Of a stretch of 64,000 nucleotides of DNA, positions 35,048 through 43,401 are shown piece after piece. The DNA lies in NCBI GenBank assembly GCA_902774915.1, contig CACYKH010000003.1:179634-243633 (forward strand), written 5' to 3'. Under the pieces are notes generated by a model. The model searched no databases. It was given only the letters and a program-made list of their open reading frames with translations, and had not been told where the DNA came from. The DNA is from an uncultured Lachnospiraceae bacterium. Lineage in GTDB: Bacteria; Bacillota; Clostridia; Lachnospirales; Lachnospiraceae. How positions within the stretch are numbered: position 1 is the first letter of the stretch; every line of letters begins with the position of its first letter. The position numbers and the translations under genes are program-made.

Positions 35048-37456
35048 CTATTCAGTTATAAGTTCTCTGGCGCTGACCTTTTTAACCTTGCGAGAGGCAA
35101 TATATCCAAATACAAAGTAAACTACCAAGAATACAAGGATAGGCTTCATGAAGAACCAGAAATCGAAGTCCAGGACTACGTGAGGTATTCCGAACATAGT
35201 AAATACTGAGGACATCATCTTCTCAGAGAAGAGTCTGGCTATTATAATGCCGAAGACTGAACTGATGAGACACAGTATTGTGAATCTGGTTGCAAATTGT
35301 CTACGGATACTTCCAACAGAGAATCCGATAGCTCTATAGATACCCAGATCTGTACGTTCCTGAATAAACGCTTTGTTGCATACCATGAGGACAGTAACTA
35401 TTGCGAAGATAAAGGACAGTGTATAAATAAGAATTCTCGAACCATCTGCTGCGGTATAGAAATTGTTTACGAACATCGCCTTATCTTTCTCAAAGTCGCT
35501 GAATTTAATTTCTACTTCATCGCCATATTTCTCTTTAACTTCCTCCTCAATCTTCTTGCCATTACTTGAATCTTCCAGGATTATACCGTGCATACTTAAC
35601 TGATTGTATTTGTATTTCTTGGTTTTATCCTTCTTCAGTCTGTCAAGCCCTTCAAGAGACATAGAAATGCATTTTCCTGTATCATTCATAGTCTGGAAAA
35701 TGCCTACTACAACATAGTCTTCGGACAGTTCATCACGACCGATAGAAACTGTATCGCCTACATTTATCTTCAAAAGATCACTTATCTGCTCAGTGATAAC
35801 TATCTCATTATCATACTTGATATCTCTGCCCTTATAGACAGTAGACAGCTGGTCTGGGAATGCTTTAACTATGCAGCTTACATTTTCGCCCTCTATGGAC
35901 ATATAAATATGTGACCAGTACTGTTTACTTTTGATATTAGAATACTTCTCAACGATCTCTTCAATATCCTCTGTTGAATATTTAGGTTCATTCACATTGA
36001 ATGCATATTCAATCTCATAGAATGGCTCACCCATAGATTCAAGAGCTTCTCTAGATTGAATGAAACCACCCATAAGCTCTACAGTTATGATAGTGAAAAT
36101 AAGAAGTGATGTTACCACTACGATACTTATATAACGTTTTGGTGCAGAAGTGATCTGGCGAAGTCCGAGCCAGAAGCCCTGCCCCTTCTTATAAATAGGT
36201 GAATTTAAAATGCTATCGAAATAGAAATCATCTCTACCCTTTGTTATGGCTTTAACAGGGGAAGTCTTCGATACTTTTCGAGTAAAGAACCAAACAAAGA
36301 TAACTGTTACAATAAACAGGGCAAGCATGAACACTGCTGCTTCAAGCACAGGCACCTGCTTAGCTGGAACGATTGATGTCAGTTCAAAGAATACTGAGCT
36401 CATTACTCTTTCCAGTGGAATAGAAATGATGACTCCTAGTATAACTCCTACCAGCTCAACAAACAGATACTGAATCACATAGATTGTGCGGATTTTCTTA
36501 TTCGTGAAGCCTTGGCTCTTAAGTATACCGAGGTTTACATAATCTATTTCCATCTCAGTGCTAATATTATGACCAGCTACGATCAGGAATATAGCCAGAA
36601 GGAGCACTGCAAATCCAGTTATTACAGCTAAGATTATATTTATAAAAATTCCTGTATAGTGTTCAGAAGTCTCTTTTGATAGTGACGCGATTGATAAATC
36701 ATCAAACTTGGTAGCCAGATTCAATTCTCTAAGAAAAATATTTGATGACTCATCCGCTTTTTCGTTCGGGAATACATAGGCGACTTTTCCGTAAAAGGAA
36801 TTACTATTATCCTGAAGTTCATCTGACTTTTCCTTTACGACAGAATATATTTCATTAAAATCCTCTTCACTTAAAAATACTGTTTTCCATCCCATAATGG
36901 ACGAACCCATATATGCATCCTGTACGAAACCTTTAACAGTAAACTCCTTGGTTTCATCCATGAAGTCTATAGATATCTTTCCTCCTACCTCAGCACCCAG
37001 GGTTCCATGTATTCCGTATGGTAAATAGATTTCCCCCTTCTTAAGACCAAGCGAAGCATGTTCATTTGTGCCCGGCATAATAAGATCAGAACAATCGCTA
37101 TTCATAATAGGTAATGTATCCAGCATCTTAGTTACAAAATAGCCATTACCTTCCTCTTCTTTTCCTACAGTAGCATTCCTTCCAACCAGAGCATCGTAAG
37201 ACTCTACATGATCTACTGTATCCTCTGCTTCTACCTTCTTTTCAAGTTCATCGGAATATTTATTATTATCAAAATATGCGAGTATTACGCCTTTATCTTC
37301 TATCTTAAAGGCCTCTTCCATTGCTGTCTCATAATTCTTTCTGACACCGATCATAGTTATTACGCTGACTACGATGAACATAGTAAGAAGCATGAAACTC
37401 AGCATGGTACCTTTTCTATTTCTAATACTTGCCTTAACAAGTGAAATTGTTTCCAT
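35048..37456 (-). CDS. FtsX-type ABC transporter permease (MacB/Bce-like)
   Basis: An 802-aa membrane protein: N-terminal helix (about 18-40), an extracellular domain of some 220 residues, a first FtsX block of three helices (about 268-400), a second helix near 450, another extracellular domain, and a second FtsX block at the C-terminus (about 680-795). Such permeases with a MacB/LolD-type ATPase expel or disarm peptides at the membrane, often reporting to a two-component system. The ATPase lies 11 bases upstream, the TCS downstream. AGGAGG before ATG 37456. Confidence 0.88.
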   Translation of the reverse strand: METISLVKASIRNRKGTMLSFMLLTMFIVVSVITMIGVRKNYETAMEEAFKIEDKGVILAYFDNNKYSDELEKKVEAEDTVDHVESYDALVGRNATVGKEEEGNGYFVTKMLDTLPIMNSDCSDLIMPGTNEHASLGLKKGEIYLPYGIHGTLGAEVGGKISIDFMDETKEFTVKGFVQDAYMGSSIMGWKTVFLSEEDFNEIYSVVKEKSDELQDNSNSFYGKVAYVFPNEKADESSNIFLRELNLATKFDDLSIASLSKETSEHYTGIFINIILAVITGFAVLLLAIFLIVAGHNISTEMEIDYVNLGILKSQGFTNKKIRTIYVIQYLFVELVGVILGVIISIPLERVMSSVFFELTSIVPAKQVPVLEAAVFMLALFIVTVIFVWFFTRKVSKTSPVKAITKGRDDFYFDSILNSPIYKKGQGFWLGLRQITSAPKRYISIVVVTSLLIFTIITVELMGGFIQSREALESMGEPFYEIEYAFNVNEPKYSTEDIEEIVEKYSNIKSKQYWSHIYMSIEGENVSCIVKAFPDQLSTVYKGRDIKYDNEIVITEQISDLLKINVGDTVSIGRDELSEDYVVVGIFQTMNDTGKCISMSLEGLDRLKKDKTKKYKYNQLSMHGIILEDSSNGKKIEEEVKEKYGDEVEIKFSDFEKDKAMFVNNFYTAADGSRILIYTLSFIFAIVTVLMVCNKAFIQERTDLGIYRAIGFSVGSIRRQFATRFTILCLISSVFGIIIARLFSEKMMSSVFTMFGIPHVVLDFDFWFFMKPILVFLVVYFVFGYIASRKVKKVSARELITE

Positions 37457-37467
37457 TTCCTTCCTCC

Positions 37468-38277
37468 TTACCAGTCAAGGGACTCAAGCCATGCATTAAC
37501 CTGCGCCTCGCGAGATTTGTTGCTCTGAAGCAGCTCTCCATCACTATTCTTCTCACCATATCTGGTAAGCTCGAGTTCGCCAACAATGTTTCCATCCTCG
37601 AGGTAGAGAAGTCTGTTACCTCTGATAGCAGACTTTATATCATGAGTAACCATCACTATACTTTGACCTTCATTATTTATGTCAGTCAGAAGGTCCAGAA
37701 CCGCTTTAGTATTCTTTTTATTAAGCGCTCCTGTTGGCTCATCAGCAAAAAGAATTGTAGGATCATTTATAACCGCTCTTGCAATGGCGCATCTTTGCTG
37801 CTCACCTCCAGATACTCTGGAAGGAAGATGATTCTTAACATCACTTAGGCTCATTCTATCCAGAAGTTCCTCAGCCTTTTTCTTTGTATCTGCCGAACTT
37901 CTATTCTTGTCCAGATAACCAGTAACTGCCACATTTTCAAGAAGAGTCAGGTTGCTTACCAGATGCATCTGTTGGAAGACGAATCCAAAGTCTTCGCTTC
38001 TAAGCTTAGACATCTGTCTTTCCTTAGTCTGAGTGATGTCTATCTCTTTTCCACCCTCTCTCTTCTTGCTTGTAAAGAGAACCTGTCCTGCAGTCGCTTT
38101 GTCCATTCCAGAAAGCGCATAAAGAAGTGTTGACTTACCAGAACCTGAAGAACCCATGATAACTGTGAAGTCATCCTTGTATATATCCAGGTTAACATTA
38201 GTAAGAACAGATGTTATTTCTCCATTGTTTGCAAATGATTTCTGCACATTTTTTGCTGATAAGATTATTTCTTTCAT
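37468..38277 (-). CDS. ABC transporter ATP-binding protein (MacB/LolD type)
   Basis: A 269-aa ATPase with Walker A GSSGSGKST, signature VSGGEQQRCAIARA, Walker B ILFADEPTG and switch VTHD. It extends about 35 residues beyond the usual 230. The long basic/Ser-rich tail ends AWLESLDW. It pairs with the FtsX permease. First gene of the exporter operon; the leader holds an imperfect TTATTC...GAATAA inverted repeat near 38315-38335 that could be a response-regulator site. Confidence 0.92.
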   Translation of the reverse strand: MKEIILSAKNVQKSFANNGEITSVLTNVNLDIYKDDFTVIMGSSGSGKSTLLYALSGMDKATAGQVLFTSKKREGGKEIDITQTKERQMSKLRSEDFGFVFQQMHLVSNLTLLENVAVTGYLDKNRSSADTKKKAEELLDRMSLSDVKNHLPSRVSGGEQQRCAIARAVINDPTILFADEPTGALNKKNTKAVLDLLTDINNEGQSIVMVTHDIKSAIRGNRLLYLEDGNIVGELELTRYGEKNSDGELLQSNKSREAQVNAWLESLDW

Positions 38278-38334
38278 TTTTCTACCTCAACATTTAATTC
38301 TTAGGCAAGTACTCTTTTATTCTATCATTACTGA

Positions 38335-38375
38335 ATAAGAAAAGGTACTGTATGCCATCTGCTTACAGTACCTTT
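38335..38375 (-). terminator. Terminator of the GH16-GH5-CPBP operon
   Basis: Perfect 12-bp arms (38341-38352, 38364-38375) with an 11-base loop; minus strand tail TTCTTATTC. It separates the CPBP gene from the ABC exporter promoter region. Confidence 0.75.
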
Positions 38376-38390
38376 ATAACATTTAAGATA

Positions 38391-38410
38391 TTAAGGAGTC
38401 CTTAAGAACT
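38391..38410 (-). repeat. Palindromic repeat, copy 1 (after the CPBP protease gene)
   Basis: A 20-bp sequence with the palindrome TTAAGGAGTCCTTAA, identical to copy 2 at 43382-43401, lying 5 bases after the stop codon of the CPBP gene. Confidence 0.75.
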
Positions 38411-38415
38411 CCAAA

Positions 38416-39417
38416 TTATTGCAGGGCTATTATTTCCACAATAGTAAGACCTATTATAAGTATTGTAAATAAGATAACACCCACGTTCACGAATACAATT
38501 TTACCAGCGCCCTTTACTGGAAGTGGTGACTGACTATCATTAACCTTCATCCTCTTTACATTAAGGATAAAGAAGACTAAGCCAATAATGGCAAATGCAA
38601 TCTCAACCAAGAAATATACCAGAAGCAAAATGAATGCAGGATTAGAATAGATTTCCATCGCCTTATCAAGTGTAGCCGGATCATTCAGATTTCCGGATGA
38701 AATGCTATCTAATACAGACAAATCAATATGCTTCATTATAGCCATAGGTACAATTCCACTAAAGAGATTGACCAGCATATGAAGAATAATTGAATATCTT
38801 ATCTTTCCTGAAATAGTATAGATATATCCAAATACAATTCCAATTACCGTAGTATAGAAGAACTGATGAAGGTTTGTATGGAACAGTCCAAACATTATTG
38901 CTGAAAGATAAATTGCATATCTCTTGTTATATTGCCCAACCTTATCAATAATAAACTTTCTAAATGCCAGCTCTTCACAAATAGGACCCACTATAACAGC
39001 AAATAAAATTGATGGAAGAAGCTCCTGTTTGTTTATCAGATCTATGGTGGAGTTCTCAATAGTAAGCCCCGTAATACCCTGAAGAATAGAAATAACTATT
39101 GTACCCATTATATTTGTCGAAAACATAAAGCATACAGTTATAAAATAAAACTGTGCCATATATTTAGGCCTTATATCATGAACCTCAGGCTTCTCACTTT
39201 GAATCCTGGTAAGGAATAAAATGCAGATAGGAAAACCTATCGCCCATATTGGTAAAAGACCTAATGCATAAACTGCCCAGCTATTCTCTCTTAGAGAATC
39301 TTTATAATCAGAAAGAATAAGAGATAAAGCTACTGATGCCGCCTCATACATAAGAACAAATATAAAATAACTAAAACCAAGCCATGAATATTTTTTTCTG
39401 ATATCTTTAGTTTCCAT
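38416..39417 (-). CDS. CPBP-family intramembrane glutamic protease
   Basis: 333 aa with about eight transmembrane helices. The family catalytic motifs are present: CEELAFRKFI (the E-E-x-x-x-R motif), FGLFHTNLHQF (His) and a later VNLFSG Asn. Such CAAX/Abi proteases process prenylated or peptide substrates, or act as bacteriocin self-immunity proteins. It starts 2 bases after the GH5 stop, so it is translated with the glycosidases although no functional link is obvious. Confidence 0.9.
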   Translation of the reverse strand: METKDIRKKYSWLGFSYFIFVLMYEAASVALSLILSDYKDSLRENSWAVYALGLLPIWAIGFPICILFLTRIQSEKPEVHDIRPKYMAQFYFITVCFMFSTNIMGTIVISILQGITGLTIENSTIDLINKQELLPSILFAVIVGPICEELAFRKFIIDKVGQYNKRYAIYLSAIMFGLFHTNLHQFFYTTVIGIVFGYIYTISGKIRYSIILHMLVNLFSGIVPMAIMKHIDLSVLDSISSGNLNDPATLDKAMEIYSNPAFILLLVYFLVEIAFAIIGLVFFILNVKRMKVNDSQSPLPVKGAGKIVFVNVGVILFTILIIGLTIVEIIALQ

Positions 39418-39419
39418 AT

Positions 39420-40448
39420 TTACAGTATCTTGACCAGTTCATCGATCACACTCTTCATATGATCGTCAACCAGACCAAAGTCCATCTCCTTATAACTCCA
39501 TGCGGCTCTACCAATACCATGTTTCTCAAAAACAGAGCAGATCATCTTATACCATTTCATTGTATCTTCAGCAGTTGCAAGATTGATAACACCATACTCT
39601 CCACAATAAAGAGCTACATTTCTTTCCTCAGCAACTCTTACAGCTTCACTTACGAGATTCTCAAAATATTCAACGCCCATCACCTTATCTGGATCGAAAT
39701 CTGAGAAATCAGCTGCATATCTTGCCAGATTCTGTTCAGTGTATTCATTGTATTTTCCATAAGTTACATCGAATGGCATTCTGAAATTTGTATCCATTCC
39801 TGCTACCCAGTATCCACCCTGATGAGTAAATACCAGTGGTTCATAACAATGGAAGTTATAAACTATATTTTCATCAACAGGAAGCGCAAGATCTTTAAGT
39901 GCCTCAATACTATTATTATAGTATCCGCCAAGAAGGATCTTAATATCAGGAGCAATAGCTCTGATACGCTTAATACACTTCGTAGATATCTCATTCCAGA
40001 TATCACAATATTCCTTTTCTGTTACTTCATTCAGAATCTCAAAGCAAAGTCTATCAGAATACTTTCCATATCTCTTTGCGAACTCTTCCCAAAGCTTATA
40101 GAATCTTTCCTGATAAGATGCATTCTCAAAGAATCCTGTTTCTGCTTCTCCATCATCAAAACTAAAACCAAATGTTTTGTGAAGATCAAGGATCATATTG
40201 AGGCCATACTTCTCAGCCCAATCCAAAACCTTGTCAAGATAAGCAAAGCCATCCTCTTTATAGTTGCCCTCGTTATCTTCTACAAGATCATAATCAATAG
40301 GAACTCTTATATGGTCCAGTCCCCAATTCTTGATTACTTCTATATCTTCTTCTTTTATAAAATTATCATAACGCTCTTTGGTGTGATCACACTGAGACAG
40401 CCAGCCTCCAAGATTCACGCCATGCATGTAGCCCTCAAGTTTTTTCAT
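39420..40448 (-). CDS. GH5-family glycoside hydrolase (endo-beta-glucanase-like), cytoplasmic
   Basis: 342 aa, no signal peptide. It has HGVNLGGWL at the start, HIRVPIDYD, LDLHKTFGFSF, the acid/base Glu in FEILNEVT and the nucleophile Glu in LYCGEYGVI. It probably hydrolyses oligosaccharides that enter the cell after extracellular cleavage by the neighbouring GH16 enzyme; specificity (beta-1,4-glucan, mannan, 1,3/1,4-glucan) is not decided. ATG 40448 has AGGAGA 8 bases upstream; the longer frame to 40469 overlaps the GH16 stop. Confidence 0.88.
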   Translation of the reverse strand: MKKLEGYMHGVNLGGWLSQCDHTKERYDNFIKEEDIEVIKNWGLDHIRVPIDYDLVEDNEGNYKEDGFAYLDKVLDWAEKYGLNMILDLHKTFGFSFDDGEAETGFFENASYQERFYKLWEEFAKRYGKYSDRLCFEILNEVTEKEYCDIWNEISTKCIKRIRAIAPDIKILLGGYYNNSIEALKDLALPVDENIVYNFHCYEPLVFTHQGGYWVAGMDTNFRMPFDVTYGKYNEYTEQNLARYAADFSDFDPDKVMGVEYFENLVSEAVRVAEERNVALYCGEYGVINLATAEDTMKWYKMICSVFEKHGIGRAAWSYKEMDFGLVDDHMKSVIDELVKIL

Positions 40449-40461
40449 ATTAATTCTCCTG

Positions 40462-41919
40462 TTACTCAACTACTTCAAGTCTTACATTTCTTATATGGAT
40501 AGTTGCAGTACTATCTGTCTTACCCATATTGAACTCAACACGACCATTATCGTCGGTCTCATCCTTCATATCAATATCGAATTCAAAGGTCTGCCAATCA
40601 CCTGTAAGCTCCACCTCTGTATCATCAAGATATCTGATCCAGTTCTCATCAGGAGCTGTAATAGCAGTCTTCATTGTTCTATCTTCCTCAGCATATGCCT
40701 CGAAAGTAAATTTATATTTGCTTCCCTGAACCATAGGCATTTCAGGTTGTACAAGCTGGATAGAATACTCCTCTGAGCCTGCTTCCTCTGTGGTGATGAT
40801 AATCTCATTATCTTTTATTTCAGCAGCACCCTTTCCACCATTCAGCTGGAGGAACTTCCAATTTGTATCATCCGTTAAATCTTCGGCCTCAGCAAAGTCC
40901 ACATTATATACATAGTTACCTGTTTCATCAGGCTCTCTAAGTTCCAGTACAACCTCAGGCTTTTCTACATTCTCATCATAGCTTTCCTTCTGATAAATAC
41001 GAACATAGTCAACCTTCATAGCAGCTCTATCATCAAATACAGTGGTCTCATCTGGATCTCCTGGCCAGTCACCACCAACGGCAACGTTCAGGATAACATG
41101 GAATGGCTGATCAAATGGTGCTGGGTAAGGCTTTTCCTTTGCACCAGGCCACTTTGAAAACCAGTCACTTGTCTCATAATACTGTTCGCCATCTACATAC
41201 CACTTAATGATACCTGGCTCATAATCAACGGCGAATACATGATAATCCTCAGAGAAGCTTCCTTCAGAAAGAGTATATGTACCCTGATTCTGCTTATGAG
41301 GCTCTCCATAATGAACAGTACCATAGTTCATTGTTGTGCTGTCACCAAGTACCTCAGCAATATCTATCTCACCACACTTAGGCCACTGTCCATAGTTGTC
41401 CTCGTCCTGTGGCATCATCCAGAATGCAGGAAGGAATCCCTTACCTTCTGGGAACTTAATACGTGCTTCAAATCTTCCGTATTTAACATCATGCTTATTC
41501 TGTGTGTTTACACGGCCAGATGCATATGAAACGTTTCCATTTTCATCCTCAGTTTTTACAGGCTGAATAACAAGCTCTCCATCCTTTACGAATGCATATT
41601 CATCACTTGGAATGTATTCCTGAAGCTCGTTGTTAACCCATCCTGCCTTATGTTCTTCCCTGTTCCAGTCATCCTCGTTCAACTCTGTTCCATTGAACTC
41701 ATCATGCCAAACAAGATGATATCCATCAGGAATTTCAATCTCATCTTCTGAAACATCAGTAGCACTGGTATCTACCGATTCCGCAGCATCTTCTGCCGAT
41801 GCTGTTTCTGTCTCGGTTGTATCCGCACCAGTATTTCCTGTATCTTTAGACCCACATGCAGTAAGTCCTGAAAGAATCATAGCGCTGATAAGCGTCATGC
41901 ATAATATTCTTTTTCTCAT
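40462..41919 (-). CDS. Secreted GH16 beta-glucanase lipoprotein with C-terminal carbohydrate-binding domain
   Basis: 485 aa. Lipobox LTAC follows a signal peptide, then an acidic Thr/Glu linker to about residue 60. The GH16 jellyroll spans about 65-300, with the catalytic ExDxxE as EIDIAE in CGEIDIAEVLGD. The last 170 residues look like a CBM4/9-type beta-sandwich. It should cut laminarin or mixed-linkage beta-glucan at the cell surface. ATG 41919 follows GGAGGG. It precedes GH5 by 13 bases, giving an extracellular-to-intracellular degradation pair. Confidence 0.92.
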   Translation of the reverse strand: MRKRILCMTLISAMILSGLTACGSKDTGNTGADTTETETASAEDAAESVDTSATDVSEDEIEIPDGYHLVWHDEFNGTELNEDDWNREEHKAGWVNNELQEYIPSDEYAFVKDGELVIQPVKTEDENGNVSYASGRVNTQNKHDVKYGRFEARIKFPEGKGFLPAFWMMPQDEDNYGQWPKCGEIDIAEVLGDSTTMNYGTVHYGEPHKQNQGTYTLSEGSFSEDYHVFAVDYEPGIIKWYVDGEQYYETSDWFSKWPGAKEKPYPAPFDQPFHVILNVAVGGDWPGDPDETTVFDDRAAMKVDYVRIYQKESYDENVEKPEVVLELREPDETGNYVYNVDFAEAEDLTDDTNWKFLQLNGGKGAAEIKDNEIIITTEEAGSEEYSIQLVQPEMPMVQGSKYKFTFEAYAEEDRTMKTAITAPDENWIRYLDDTEVELTGDWQTFEFDIDMKDETDDNGRVEFNMGKTDSTATIHIRNVRLEVVE

Positions 41920-41947
41920 GGTAACCCTCCCCATACTTTTGCTGTAT

Positions 41948-42553
41948 TTATAATGCCGCCTTAAATGCAGCTAAAAGATCTGAATATTCCTCATAAGCTG
42001 GCAGATCTGGATAGTCCTTCTTAATCTGCTCAGTAGATCTGAACAAGAATCCTGCCTTACTGGCCTGAATCATTGCCAGGTCATTAAAGCTATCTCCAGT
42101 TGCTATTGTATCAAAACCACAAGACTGAAGTGCCTTTACTGTTGTAAGCTTTGATTTCTCACATCTCATTCTAAAGCCTGTAATCTTTCCATCCTCTGCC
42201 ACTTCAAGTGTGTTACAGAAGATAGTTGGCATTCCCAGCTTCTCCATAAGTGGTTTTGCAAATTGTTCAAATGTATCGCTGATTATAATAACCTGAGTTA
42301 CATCTCTTAACTGATCAAGAAATTCCTTTGCTCCAGGAAGTGGATCAATCTTGGAAATTGTCTCCTGAATCTCTTTAAGACCAAGACCATGCTCCTCAAG
42401 AATTCCAAGTCTCCAATTCATAAGCTTGTCGTAATCAGGTTCATCTCTGGTAGTTCTCTTAAGCTCTGGAATACCACTCTCCTCTGCGAAAGCAATCCAG
42501 ATTTCTGGAACAAGAACTCCTTCAAGATCTAAACATGCAACATTCATTCCCAT
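41948..42553 (-). CDS. thrH: ThrH-type phosphoserine phosphatase / homoserine kinase-like HAD protein
   Basis: 201-aa HAD hydrolase. DLEGVLVPEIWIAFAE at the N-terminus (the ThrH subgroup signature, with DLEG in place of DxDxT), IIISDTF, and the TGDSFNDLAMI Mg motif. In Pseudomonas ThrH dephosphorylates phosphoserine and can transfer the phosphate to homoserine; in clostridia it is proposed to serve serine synthesis. GGAGG precedes ATG 42553 and directly abuts the T-tract of an upstream terminator. It is 28 bases upstream of the GH16 gene. Confidence 0.88.
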   Translation of the reverse strand: MGMNVACLDLEGVLVPEIWIAFAEESGIPELKRTTRDEPDYDKLMNWRLGILEEHGLGLKEIQETISKIDPLPGAKEFLDQLRDVTQVIIISDTFEQFAKPLMEKLGMPTIFCNTLEVAEDGKITGFRMRCEKSKLTTVKALQSCGFDTIATGDSFNDLAMIQASKAGFLFRSTEQIKKDYPDLPAYEEYSDLLAAFKAAL

Positions 42554-42565
42554 TTAATTTTCCTC

Positions 42566-42612
42566 CAAAAAAAGCGCTATCCATATGATACCAAAAAAAT
42601 ATGAATAGCGCT
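42566..42612 (-). terminator. Terminator of the TraX-like gene
   Basis: Arms 42573-42586 and 42599-42612 pair over 14 positions with one mismatch, followed by seven T on the minus strand. The T-run runs straight into the thrH RBS, so the terminator also shapes the thrH leader. Confidence 0.88.
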
Positions 42613-42626
42613 ACATTCTTATTCGA

Positions 42627-43334
42627 TTATTTATAGCATCCAAAGTGCCATGCTATAAGGAACAATATAAACAAATGAAGTGGATAAAATACATAGAAAA
42701 ACCATTTATTAAATGCACTCTTTTTGCCACTCTCACCGTTATAAAACACAAGTAGAAGTATTGGAACCAAAACAACTCCTAATTGAAAAATCTGCTTCCA
42801 GTTGACCATTATAACAGCGCCAACCCAAATTGCACAAATTATAAAATAGGATATCCACTGTTTCTTCTTGTCATCCCTGTAAATGTAGAAGAAAAATACC
42901 CACAGCACGCAAATCGCATTCCAATCACAAGGCATAGCAATTATACATATAATAACCAGAAGCACTATCTTTACTGCTTTTGGAAGATTAGATTCATCCC
43001 ACATCCAGATGGCAATAAAAGAAAGAAACAATGCCGAAATTACACTAAAAGCAGCTGTTGGCCATTTACCATATTCATATAAGGTAAATGCAGGCCAGGA
43101 AATAATTGAAAAAATAAAAAGCCGGAGTGCATAGTTCTTCTTATTCTTTGTATATTGATAACCTTCAGCTAAAAGAATTGCCATACCTGGTCCGGTAAGC
43201 CTTCCCACAAAATGCATAACCTGTCCCAGAACACTATCAAGAGAGGTAAATCTCCAGGCAATATGGTCTATCACCATGGCTATTATCAGTATGTACTTTA
43301 TCTGATTCCTATTTAATACTTTCAGTCTCTCCAT
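42627..43334 (-). CDS. TraX-family membrane protein
   Basis: 235 aa with about seven hydrophobic helices. The N-terminal motif NRNQIKYILIIAMVIDHIAW and the C-terminal YPLHLFILF are the TraX pattern. TraX of F plasmid acetylates pilin; chromosomal clostridial homologues are likely acyltransferases of unknown target. Last gene of the purM-to-traX minus-strand run, 65 bases after radA with a palindromic repeat between. Confidence 0.85.
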   Translation of the reverse strand: MERLKVLNRNQIKYILIIAMVIDHIAWRFTSLDSVLGQVMHFVGRLTGPGMAILLAEGYQYTKNKKNYALRLFIFSIISWPAFTLYEYGKWPTAAFSVISALFLSFIAIWMWDESNLPKAVKIVLLVIICIIAMPCDWNAICVLWVFFFYIYRDDKKKQWISYFIICAIWVGAVIMVNWKQIFQLGVVLVPILLLVFYNGESGKKSAFNKWFFYVFYPLHLFILFLIAWHFGCYK

Positions 43335-43381
43335 CTTTGCTAAGCCCTTCTACTTTTTTCTTTAACATACACCCAAAGTTA

Positions 43382-43401
43382 TTAAGGAGTCCTTAAGAAC
43401 T
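43382..43401 (-). repeat. Palindromic repeat, copy 2 (at the radA stop)
   Basis: Identical 20 bp to copy 1 at 38391-38410; the TAG stop of radA (43400-43402) overlaps its edge. Confidence 0.75.

Noticed and set aside
34790-35209. Overlapping ORFs on both strands across the structured element
   Set aside because: They only exist because a palindrome is open in several frames; no RBS, no family similarity, and they overlap the permease end.
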